Shown here: in pieces, positions 19,806 to 27,759 of the stretch
How positions within the stretch are numbered: the first letter of the stretch is position 1
Layout: each line of letters opens with the position of its first letter
DNA from: CBDDCA01 sp965218205
GTDB lineage: Bacteria; Spirochaetota; Spirochaetia; WTKD01; G963693115
Reading direction: 5' to 3'
NCBI GenBank assembly: GCA_965218205.1
Contig: OZ244590.1
Span: 1,674,001-1,738,000, forward strand
Length of the DNA stretch: 64,000 nucleotides
Translations under genes and position numbers: made by a program
Notes under the pieces: model-generated
Told to the model about the DNA's origin: nothing
The model's database searches: none
What the model saw: the letters and a program-made list of their open reading frames with translations, nothing else

Positions 19806-22800
19806 TTATTGTACCTTGTTCCAGTTCTTTAGTTCAAATATAGTATCAGTAACTGTATATTTATTTTTTATCTTAAATTGTTTCTTCTCTCTTACAAAAC
19901 CTGCCCAATTATAAAATTCAGTATGATATATTGGCACTGTTCTATCAGGTACTAATTGCTTTGCATAATCAATTTTGTCAAAGGCGTGTGCATCATTGGG
20001 AGGAACATATCCCTCTATGCTATGGTACATCATTGCTGCCATATCAACATTACTCATCAATCTTGTATCTATACTAAACGCATTGTTTTGATTAAAATCT
20101 TTTACTAATAATAAAGCATGTGCACGGGGAAACATATATGAATAATCTGTACCTAACAACTCAGAGCTTATGTTATTCCTATTCATATAATCCCTATAAC
20201 CATTACCCCCATGATCAGATACTATAATGATTTTTGTATTATCATATACATTATGCTCCTGCAACCATGTAAACCACTGTGTAAGTGACTCTATGCTACA
20301 TCGGAAGGAAAAATACGCAGAGTTTCCAGCATAGTTATTTTCTATATTTTCATCAGGAAATTCCTCACTTTGTAACATACAGTGTTTATCAAGAGCATAT
20401 GGCTGATGAGTAATATTACTGTGTATGAATGTAAATGTTCCTGCACTGTCCTCAGTTGAAGATGAACCATGATATGCTGGCATATATGTTTCTCTATCGT
20501 CTTCTAAACGAGAAGAAGCACTTCGTAAAGAATCAAGTACTGCCCATGATTTTAATGCATACCTATATCCTTCTTGATTCTTAAATTCAGAGGTACTCAT
20601 ATTCCAATTCCCATGATCATATACCGCATATTTCATCATCACTGGCACTGAGCGTAGCATTCCTGCCATTATCAACAACGCAATAGTTCTTCCTGAAAAA
20701 GATACATCTGTCTCTGCCTGTTGTTCTCTATTATTCTGTTTCCAATAACTCACAAAAGAATCATCCCAGTAATCAAGACAGGCAATATTCTGCTTTTCCA
20801 GATCCTTACACTGAGCATGATCTCCTCCATGGTATGATACACCAGACATTCGCATCAAATAATTATATTGCTTAAAGCGAGAAAACATAGTATCGTATGC
20901 TCCCACTACTTTTTCCGCAAGATTTTCCCCTTTTAATATTACCATATTTTCAGGAGTATAGTTCCACCCTGCTATCATAGGTGATATACTTGCACCTGTA
21001 TAGGTAGAAATACTGAGTGTATTAGGATACCAGATAAACCCTTTTAAGTGTTCTTTTATACTAGGTCTCTCATCTAACATTCTTTGCATATCACCGCCAC
21101 TTGCCATATCAAGCAACACCACCACTATATTTTGCTTTGTAGAAGAAAAAGAAAATAAACGATCAGCAATACGAGGAACAGAAACATTACGTATATCTAC
21201 CTCCCCCGATTTTTTACCTTGTTTGTCTTTATTTTGTGCATCTGATACTTGTGCTACCACAGCATCATTTTGCAACCACAGCCCAAAATCAACTAGCATG
21301 TATATAAACACTCCATTGACTGCCACTAACACAGTAATTATTATTTTTCTATTGTTACTATTCTTTAAAAAAGAAAATATCCAAAAGCAAAAACATATCA
21401 GAGCTATACCCTCTAATACATATATACTAGCACGAGGCAAAAGAGATTGCGGTGACATTAAAATAAAATGATCAAGTCCTCCTATATCAAAAGGAACAAC
21501 TAACGCGTATAATAATACTACAGACGATAGCACAAACACGATATAACCCACGTAGCTCTTTACTCTATACGGACAGCATATCCATATAAGCATAGGAATA
21601 ACTATACTTGCTATAATATACGGCAACACATATATCAGCACAGCAGTAAACGACACAGATACAGACACAGGATCACTTTTATATATCTCTGCAGGCAACA
21701 CTAAAAAAATAAGCAAAATAACAGCACTACTGCTTGCTAGCAGGATATACCACCACTGTCTTAGTTCTGCTTTCCTTTTAATAAGCATAGTAGAAGTCTT
21801 TGCATGTATACCTGTAGACCGTAAACGATATAGTACAGACACCACATAAGGAAACAGCACTGCGTTAGGAATAATCATCATAGAAAAGGCACTTAGCTTA
21901 AACAATACAGTGTCAACATTTATCATGAACACTGGAAGCTGAATATAATAATACATCATAGCAGCTCCAATTATCATACATACAACACTCCCAAAAAAGA
22001 GGCTATGCTTTACAATAGAAGTACTATACATACGAGGAGCATTCTTAGTATCATAGTGTTTAGTATCATGCTGGAATGTTTTCTGTAACTTTTCCTTATA
22101 TATCTGTTTCCGATAAAAATACAAAAGAAGAATACTTTCACTTATCACCAGTGCAACGATAGCAATACCTAACAAAGTATTGGGTACTTCCCCTCTTAAT
22201 CTGTTTACTAAACGTAGCACATACGCAAGCACTAAATACCCACCGAACAACCACAGAAAAAATACCACTTTCATCACTTTTATGTCATTCTCTATAAACA
22301 CAAGTAATTTCTTTTTTATAATCTGCCAAGCACTCTCTTCTTTGCCTTTGTTCTTTTGTAAACGAAGCGATAACAAAACATTCTTTAGCAGTGTAAACAT
22401 ATTGTTACAAGTCCAGTACAACACTAATCCCGATGGCATAGCGTACAACAACACAAAAAATATCAATGCTATATTCCATGCTGATACCAACGATTTTGGA
22501 TCTACTCTTCGTGTGTACACATTTGCTGCCATGATATTTATTGCAGTCATAATAAAAGGAAGCACATTGATACGATAGCGACCAAACGGAAGCAATGCAT
22601 CTGCTTTTGACAGATCTTCAATGAATAAAAACGAAACTCCTTCCAGTGCAGTAAAATCCCTTAGCATATGATATGCCGCAAAGAAAAATGGTATTTGTAT
22701 AAGCAATGAGCCCATAGACCGTAAGCCCAGCACAGGATGATACTTATGCAGCCGATATAAACTTTGTATCATCATAAATTGCTCTTGTCCTTGAAAGCTC

Positions 22801-23012
22801 TGCTTAATTTCATCTAATTTTGCTTGCATGGACTGTCGCTGTAATAATTCCTTCTTTTGTAAGCGTTCTGCCAGCATATACACAGGCAACAATAGAAGAG
22901 AAATAAAAACACTTAACAGAACAATAGCATATCCATAATTATGTGAGAGTTGATACAAGAATAGAAAGACATATTCTAAAAAAGACTCCAGAATAGAAAA
23001 AAACGAGAGCAT
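19806..23012 (-). CDS. YidC/Oxa1-like domain fused to EptA/LtaS-type phosphotransferase, copy 2
   Basis: The protein has 1,068 residues and is the longest copy. It carries extra residues in the linker before the catalytic domain ('DAQNKDKQGKKSGEVD') and near 'ETYMPAYHGSSSTED'. The nucleophile candidate is Thr672, in 'TYTGASISPMIAGW', where the conserved Lys-Pro or Val-Pro after Ser has changed. The metal pair is Asp933-His934. The YidC core again has Ser at the groove-arginine position. The altered active-site flank and linker insertions make this the best candidate in the array for a shifted substrate preference. Confidence 0.85.
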   Translation of the reverse strand: MLSFFSILESFLEYVFLFLYQLSHNYGYAIVLLSVFISLLLLPVYMLAERLQKKELLQRQSMQAKLDEIKQSFQGQEQFMMIQSLYRLHKYHPVLGLRSMGSLLIQIPFFFAAYHMLRDFTALEGVSFLFIEDLSKADALLPFGRYRINVLPFIMTAINIMAANVYTRRVDPKSLVSAWNIALIFFVLLYAMPSGLVLYWTCNNMFTLLKNVLLSLRLQKNKGKEESAWQIIKKKLLVFIENDIKVMKVVFFLWLFGGYLVLAYVLRLVNRLRGEVPNTLLGIAIVALVISESILLLYFYRKQIYKEKLQKTFQHDTKHYDTKNAPRMYSTSIVKHSLFFGSVVCMIIGAAMMYYYIQLPVFMINVDTVLFKLSAFSMMIIPNAVLFPYVVSVLYRLRSTGIHAKTSTMLIKRKAELRQWWYILLASSSAVILLIFLVLPAEIYKSDPVSVSVSFTAVLIYVLPYIIASIVIPMLIWICCPYRVKSYVGYIVFVLSSVVLLYALVVPFDIGGLDHFILMSPQSLLPRASIYVLEGIALICFCFWIFSFLKNSNNRKIIITVLVAVNGVFIYMLVDFGLWLQNDAVVAQVSDAQNKDKQGKKSGEVDIRNVSVPRIADRLFSFSSTKQNIVVVLLDMASGGDMQRMLDERPSIKEHLKGFIWYPNTLSISTYTGASISPMIAGWNYTPENMVILKGENLAEKVVGAYDTMFSRFKQYNYLMRMSGVSYHGGDHAQCKDLEKQNIACLDYWDDSFVSYWKQNNREQQAETDVSFSGRTIALLIMAGMLRSVPVMMKYAVYDHGNWNMSTSEFKNQEGYRYALKSWAVLDSLRSASSRLEDDRETYMPAYHGSSSTEDSAGTFTFIHSNITHQPYALDKHCMLQSEEFPDENIENNYAGNSAYFSFRCSIESLTQWFTWLQEHNVYDNTKIIIVSDHGGNGYRDYMNRNNISSELLGTDYSYMFPRAHALLLVKDFNQNNAFSIDTRLMSNVDMAAMMYHSIEGYVPPNDAHAFDKIDYAKQLVPDRTVPIYHTEFYNWAGFVREKKQFKIKNKYTVTDTIFELKNWNKVQ

Positions 23013-23016
23013 AGTA

Positions 23017-26000
23017 TTATTGTACCTTGTTCCAGTTCTTTAGTTCAAATATAGTATCGCTAACGGTATATTTATTTTTTATCTTAAATTGTTTCTTCTC
23101 TTTTACAAAATCTACCCAATTATAAAATTCAGTATGATATATTGGCACTGTTCTATCAGGTACTAATTGCTTTGCATAATCAATTTTGTCAAAGGCATGT
23201 GCATCACGGGGAGAAACATATCCCTCTATGCTATGGTACATCATTGCTGCTGTATCAACATTACTCATCAATCTTGTATCTATACTAAACGCATTGTTTT
23301 GATTAAAATCTTTTACTAATAACAGAGCATGTGCACGGGTAAACATATATGAATAGTCTATCTCTAATAACTCAGAGCTTATGTTATTACTATTCATATA
23401 ATCGCTGTAAAAATTACCTCCATGATCAGACACTATAATGATTTTTGTATTATCATACATAGCATGCTCCTGTAACCATGCAAACCATTGTGTGAGTGAT
23501 TCTATGCTACATCGAAAGGAAAAATATGCAGAGTTTCCAGCATAGTTATTTTCTATATTTTCATCAGGAAATCCCTTATTTTGTAACATACAGTGTTTAT
23601 CAAGAGCATATGGGCGATGCGTAATATTACTGTGTATAAATGTAAATGTTCCTGTACTATCCTCTGTTGAATATGTTTCCCTATCATCTTCTAAACGAGA
23701 AGAAGCACTTCGTAAAGAATCAAGTACTGCCCACTCTTTTAATGCCCACCTATATCCATCTTGATTCTTAAATTCAGAGGTACTCATATTCCAATTTCCA
23801 TGATCATATATCACATTTTTCATCATCACAGGTACCGAGCGCAGTATTCCTGCCATTATCAACAACGCAATAGTTCTTCCTGAAAAAGATACGTCTGTCT
23901 CTGCCTGTTGTTCTCTATTATTCTGTCTCCAATAACTCACAAAAGAATCATCCCAGTAATCAAGACAGGCAATATTCTGCTTTTCTAAATCCTTACACTG
24001 AGCATTATCTCCTCCATAGTATAATACCCCAGTCATTCGTATCAAATAATTATATCGCTTAAAGCGAGAAAACATAGTATCGTATGCTCCCACTACTTTT
24101 TCCGCAAGATTTTCCCCTTTAACCTCAACAATATTTTCAGGAGTATAGTTCCAACCTGCCATCATAGCTGGTTTACTTGTGCTCGTATAGGTAGAAACAC
24201 TGAGCGTATTAGGATACCAAGTAAACCCTTTTAAGCGTTCTTTTATACTAGGTCTCTCATCTAATATCCGCTGCATATCACCACCATTTGCCATATCAAG
24301 CAACACTATCACTATATTTTGCTTTGTAGAAGAAAAAGAAAATAAACGATCAGCAATACGAGGAACAGAAACATCTTGCGTATCTCCATTCTCCACTCCC
24401 GATGTAGTATCTTGCTTTTGTGCATCTGATACCCGTGCTACCACAGCATCATTTTGCAACCACAGCCCAAAATCAACTAGCATGTATATAAACACTCCAT
24501 TGACTGCTACTAACACAGTAATTATTATTTTTCTATTGTTACTATTCTTTAAAAAAGAAAATATCCAAAAGCAAAAATATATCAGAGCCATACCCTCTAA
24601 CACATATATACTAGCACGAGGCGAGAGGGATTGTGGTGACATTAAAATAAAATGATCAAGCCCTCCTATATCAAACGGAACAACTAACGCGTATAATAAT
24701 ACTACAGACGATAGCACAAGTACGACATAACTCACGTAGCTCTTTACTCTATACGGACAGCATATCCATATGATTATAGGAACAACTATACTTGCTATAC
24801 CATAGGGCAACCCATATATCAGCACAGCAGTAAACGGTACAGAAATGGAGATAGGATCGCTTTTATATATCTCTGCAGGCAACACTAAAAAAATAAGCAA
24901 TGCAACCGCACTACTGCTTGCTAGCAGGATATACCACCACTGTATTAGATCTGCTTTCCTTTTAAGAAGGACAGCAGAGGGCTTTGTATATGTATGCGAT
25001 AAACGATATAACACAGACACCACATAAGGAAACAGCACTGCATTAGGAAAAATAAGAATAGCAGAGGCACGTAACTTAAACCACACAGCGTCAATATCTA
25101 TCATAGACATTGGAAGCTGAATATAATGATACATCATAGTAGCTCCAATTATCATACATACAACACTCCCAAAAAAAAGGCTATACTTTACAATAGAAGT
25201 ATTATACACACGAGGAGCATGCTTAGGATCATAGTGTTTAGTATCATGCTGGAATGTTTTCTGTAACTGTTTTCTATGTATCTGCTTCCGATAAAAATAC
25301 AACAAAAGAATACTTTCACTTATCACCAGTGCCACGATAGCAATCCCTAACAAAGTATTTGGTACTTCCCCTCTTAATCTGTTTACTAAACGTAGCACAT
25401 ACGCAAGCACTAAATACCCACCGAACAACCACAGAAAGAATACCACTTTCATCACTTTTATGTCATTCTCTATAAACACAAGTAACTTCTTTTTTATAAT
25501 CTGCCAAGCACTCTCTTCCTTATCTTTATTCTTTTGTAAACGAAGCGATAACACAACATTTTTTACAAAAGCAAACACATTGTTACAAGTCCAGTACAGC
25601 ACTAATCCCGATGGCATAGCGTATAACAACACAAAAAATATCAATGCTATATTCCATGTTGACACCAACGATTTTGGATCTACTCTTCGTGTGTACACAT
25701 TTGCTGCCATGATATTTATTGCAGTCATAATAAAAGGAAGCACATTGATACGATAGCGACCAAATGGAAGCAACGCATCTGCTTTTGACAGATCTTCAAT
25801 GAATAAAAATGAAACTCCTTCCAGTGCAGTAAAATCCCTTAACATATGATATGCCGCAAAGAAAAATGGTATTTGTATAAGCAACGAGCCTATAGACCGT
25901 AAGCCCATCACAGGATGATACTTATGCAGCCGATACAAACTTTGTATCATCATAAAGCGTTCTTGTCCTTGAAAGCCCTGCTTAATTTCATCTAACTTTG

Positions 26001-26190
26001 CTTGCATGGACTGTCGCTGTAATAATTCCTTCTTTTGTAAGCGTTCTGCTATCATATACACAGGCAAAAGTATACTATTTACAATGATACTTAACACAAT
26101 GATAGAAACTCCATAGTTATTTGAAACACGATACGAAAAAGTAAAAAGATACTGCAAGAATATTTCAAAAGGAGAAAAAATAGCTACCAT
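23017..26190 (-). CDS. YidC/Oxa1-like domain fused to EptA/LtaS-type phosphotransferase, copy 1 (promoter-proximal)
   Basis: I place the start at the ATG at 26190 because 'MVAIFSPFEIFL' then aligns with 'MLSFFSPLESFL' of the others. The earlier ATG at 26199 overlaps the -10 box TATAAT. No Shine-Dalgarno is present. The product has 1,057 residues; numbers below count from the upstream ATG. The first 40 residues differ from the other copies (TM1 'NYGVSIIVLSIIVNSILLP', groove position Asn41). From 'AERLQKKELLQRQ' on, the YidC part is nearly identical to them. The catalytic domain has Asp near 632 ('LLDMANGG'), Thr672 ('TYTSTSKPAMMAGW'), His856 and His861 ('HSNITHRPY') and Asp925-His926. This resembles the EptA 'GT-x-T-x-x-S-x-P' and 'DHG' motifs. 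Confidence 0.85.
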   Translation of the reverse strand: MVAIFSPFEIFLQYLFTFSYRVSNNYGVSIIVLSIIVNSILLPVYMIAERLQKKELLQRQSMQAKLDEIKQGFQGQERFMMIQSLYRLHKYHPVMGLRSIGSLLIQIPFFFAAYHMLRDFTALEGVSFLFIEDLSKADALLPFGRYRINVLPFIMTAINIMAANVYTRRVDPKSLVSTWNIALIFFVLLYAMPSGLVLYWTCNNVFAFVKNVVLSLRLQKNKDKEESAWQIIKKKLLVFIENDIKVMKVVFFLWLFGGYLVLAYVLRLVNRLRGEVPNTLLGIAIVALVISESILLLYFYRKQIHRKQLQKTFQHDTKHYDPKHAPRVYNTSIVKYSLFFGSVVCMIIGATMMYHYIQLPMSMIDIDAVWFKLRASAILIFPNAVLFPYVVSVLYRLSHTYTKPSAVLLKRKADLIQWWYILLASSSAVALLIFLVLPAEIYKSDPISISVPFTAVLIYGLPYGIASIVVPIIIWICCPYRVKSYVSYVVLVLSSVVLLYALVVPFDIGGLDHFILMSPQSLSPRASIYVLEGMALIYFCFWIFSFLKNSNNRKIIITVLVAVNGVFIYMLVDFGLWLQNDAVVARVSDAQKQDTTSGVENGDTQDVSVPRIADRLFSFSSTKQNIVIVLLDMANGGDMQRILDERPSIKERLKGFTWYPNTLSVSTYTSTSKPAMMAGWNYTPENIVEVKGENLAEKVVGAYDTMFSRFKRYNYLIRMTGVLYYGGDNAQCKDLEKQNIACLDYWDDSFVSYWRQNNREQQAETDVSFSGRTIALLIMAGILRSVPVMMKNVIYDHGNWNMSTSEFKNQDGYRWALKEWAVLDSLRSASSRLEDDRETYSTEDSTGTFTFIHSNITHRPYALDKHCMLQNKGFPDENIENNYAGNSAYFSFRCSIESLTQWFAWLQEHAMYDNTKIIIVSDHGGNFYSDYMNSNNISSELLEIDYSYMFTRAHALLLVKDFNQNNAFSIDTRLMSNVDTAAMMYHSIEGYVSPRDAHAFDKIDYAKQLVPDRTVPIYHTEFYNWVDFVKEKKQFKIKNKYTVSDTIFELKNWNKVQ

Positions 26191-26197
26191 ACTACCC

Positions 26198-26203
26198 ATT
26201 ATA
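26198..26203 (-). promoter_or_regulatory. -10 box of the YidC-phosphotransferase array, leaderless spacing
   Basis: TATAAT ends 7 nt before the ATG at 26190, with a weak -35 (TGCATA) at 17 nt and no Shine-Dalgarno. A short palindromic stretch (ATGCAT twice) lies in the spacer region. It is the likely start point for the array transcript. Confidence 0.45.
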
Positions 26204-26266
26204 TACCATGCATTGTATTCTATGCATATTCACTAGAAACAGACAACAAGAACATAACAATCAACA

Positions 26267-27640
26267 CTACGAATATGAAGCTCGCATTATACGATCGTAC
26301 AAAGCACTATGACGACTATACTGAGGGACACATACAAATAATGCATCAAGCTGCACCCTATCACTGGTAGCAAAATACTCATACAGCCTCTGAGCTAACT
26401 CTTGCCAAGAAGAAAACAAACGTACCATACTGAGAGACGATATTATACACGTGTCTACAATAGCATTTTGCACCACTTGATGCATATCCCGAGAAATAGG
26501 ACCTAACACAAGTCCAATAGTACGATACTGATCTACAAGATCCTTTTGTAAAAACGGAATAATACTGTCGTATACTATTTTTTCTACGCCTTGTTTCCTG
26601 TCTTTTTTTATAGAGAATATATTTGAACATGCACTATTATCATCATTATCAAACACAATAGTATCAAGAGGAATTACTTTTGCATAGGGAGCATAATGAC
26701 GATACTTTGTTCCAGGAACCGATGCTATAATAGGTGCGGTATGCATACGAGAAACAGCATTGTCTTCATATACAGTATTTCTTTCTGATAGAGTACTTGT
26801 ATCTATAGTGTGTGCTTCTTTTGTTTTTTGCTGATTATGTTGCACCATATCTATTACATGCAACCCTGTCTTTTCATAAATAGCGTGCGCGCTAATACTT
26901 CCTGCACGAACAATACACACACTATTACGATATGTATCTCCATCACTCCGATAGACATCACTAAGATTACCCCTTTCTTTATGCAGAGCATTATGGCGCA
27001 AGGATACCCCAATAGAATCAACAGTACAATCAACAATGGTAGACTCCAATCCAACATCACACTGACCACCGTCCACTATAGCAGACACTCTACCAGACAT
27101 TGCTTCCCATGCCATAAGGGCATTCGTAGGACTAGGAAACCCTGAGACATTAGCACTTGGAGCAGCTAAAGGCTTTCCAAATGCAGCAATAATATCCTTA
27201 AATACAGAATGTGCAGGAATACGTAAGGCAACCGTCTGCCCCCCCGCTCTTGCTATCGTACTTACTTCTTGACTAGCAAATGTGATAACACTTATAGGAC
27301 CAGGAGCAAACGCTCTTAAAATTGTCAATGCCTTATTATAAGTACATGTATACCAATCAATCATCTTTTGCTTATCTTGTACCAATTCCAAATCTTCACT
27401 TCCTTGTGTATAATTCCAGCACATATATTGCTGTGCCATCTCTATATCAGAACAATGTACAATCAAAGGATTATCAGCAGGACGATTTTTCAATACAAAA
27501 ATATTTCTACACGCTACATCAGACTCAGCATTCCCTGCAAGCCCATACACAGTCTCAGTGGGAACAACAACAGGTTGATTTTTTTGCAAATAGCGTATAA
27601 CCTTGCTATACTCCTCTGCTTCAATAAGATGTGTTCTCAT
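26267..27640 (-). CDS. sua5: L-threonylcarbamoyladenylate synthase (Sua5/YwlC)
   Basis: This enzyme makes threonylcarbamoyl-AMP from threonine, bicarbonate and ATP for the universal t6A37 modification of ANN-decoding tRNAs. The YrdC domain is clear: 'PTETVYGLAG', 'KNRPADNPLIVH', 'FAPGPIS' and 'APSANVSGFPSPT'. The C-terminal Sua5 domain begins at 'GTKYRHYAPYAKVIPL'. At 457 residues it is about 100 longer than usual. One insertion of roughly 30 residues precedes 'FAPGPIS', and there is a long linker around residues 240-320. Its -10-like box is only 6 nt before the ATG. It lies 76 nt upstream of copy 1 of the array on the same strand but is functionally unrelated to it. Confidence 0.92.
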   Translation of the reverse strand: MRTHLIEAEEYSKVIRYLQKNQPVVVPTETVYGLAGNAESDVACRNIFVLKNRPADNPLIVHCSDIEMAQQYMCWNYTQGSEDLELVQDKQKMIDWYTCTYNKALTILRAFAPGPISVITFASQEVSTIARAGGQTVALRIPAHSVFKDIIAAFGKPLAAPSANVSGFPSPTNALMAWEAMSGRVSAIVDGGQCDVGLESTIVDCTVDSIGVSLRHNALHKERGNLSDVYRSDGDTYRNSVCIVRAGSISAHAIYEKTGLHVIDMVQHNQQKTKEAHTIDTSTLSERNTVYEDNAVSRMHTAPIIASVPGTKYRHYAPYAKVIPLDTIVFDNDDNSACSNIFSIKKDRKQGVEKIVYDSIIPFLQKDLVDQYRTIGLVLGPISRDMHQVVQNAIVDTCIISSLSMVRLFSSWQELAQRLYEYFATSDRVQLDALFVCVPQYSRHSALYDRIMRASYS

Positions 27641-27646
27641 ATATGT

Positions 27647-27676
27647 ATAATAGCACTAACATATACCTTAGACCAA
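27647..27676 (-). promoter_or_regulatory. Predicted promoter of sua5, leaderless spacing
   Basis: TTGGTC (27671-27676), an 18-nt spacer and TATTAT (27647-27652) are followed by 6 nt and the ATG. There is no Shine-Dalgarno. Confidence 0.4.
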
Positions 27677-27759
27677 CCTAATAGTACATAGTATGCTATA
27701 TGATATTGAATCTGCATGTTGCATATTTTCTATATCTGTTCATATCTTATTTTTTAATA

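Larger units (their letters stand above)
10392..26190 (-). repeat. Five-gene tandem array of YidC-phosphotransferase fusions
   Basis: Five head-to-tail genes of 3.1-3.2 kb are each separated by exactly 4 nt (TACT or TAGT between stop and ATG), with an AAGG ribosome site inside the preceding stop region. The first 650 bases of each are almost identical, apart from the first 40 codons of copy 1. The catalytic thirds differ more, and copy 5 most. This points to tandem duplication with continuing gene conversion over the YidC part. Confidence 0.92.

Noticed and set aside
10600..25760. Long plus-strand open frames opposite the YidC fusions, recurring in each copy
   Set aside because: They are antisense shadows of the conserved YidC coding region; recurrence follows from the gene duplication, and none has a ribosome site.
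27239..27245. Seven G in sua5 as a switch
   Set aside because: It is short and within an essential gene; phase variation is implausible.
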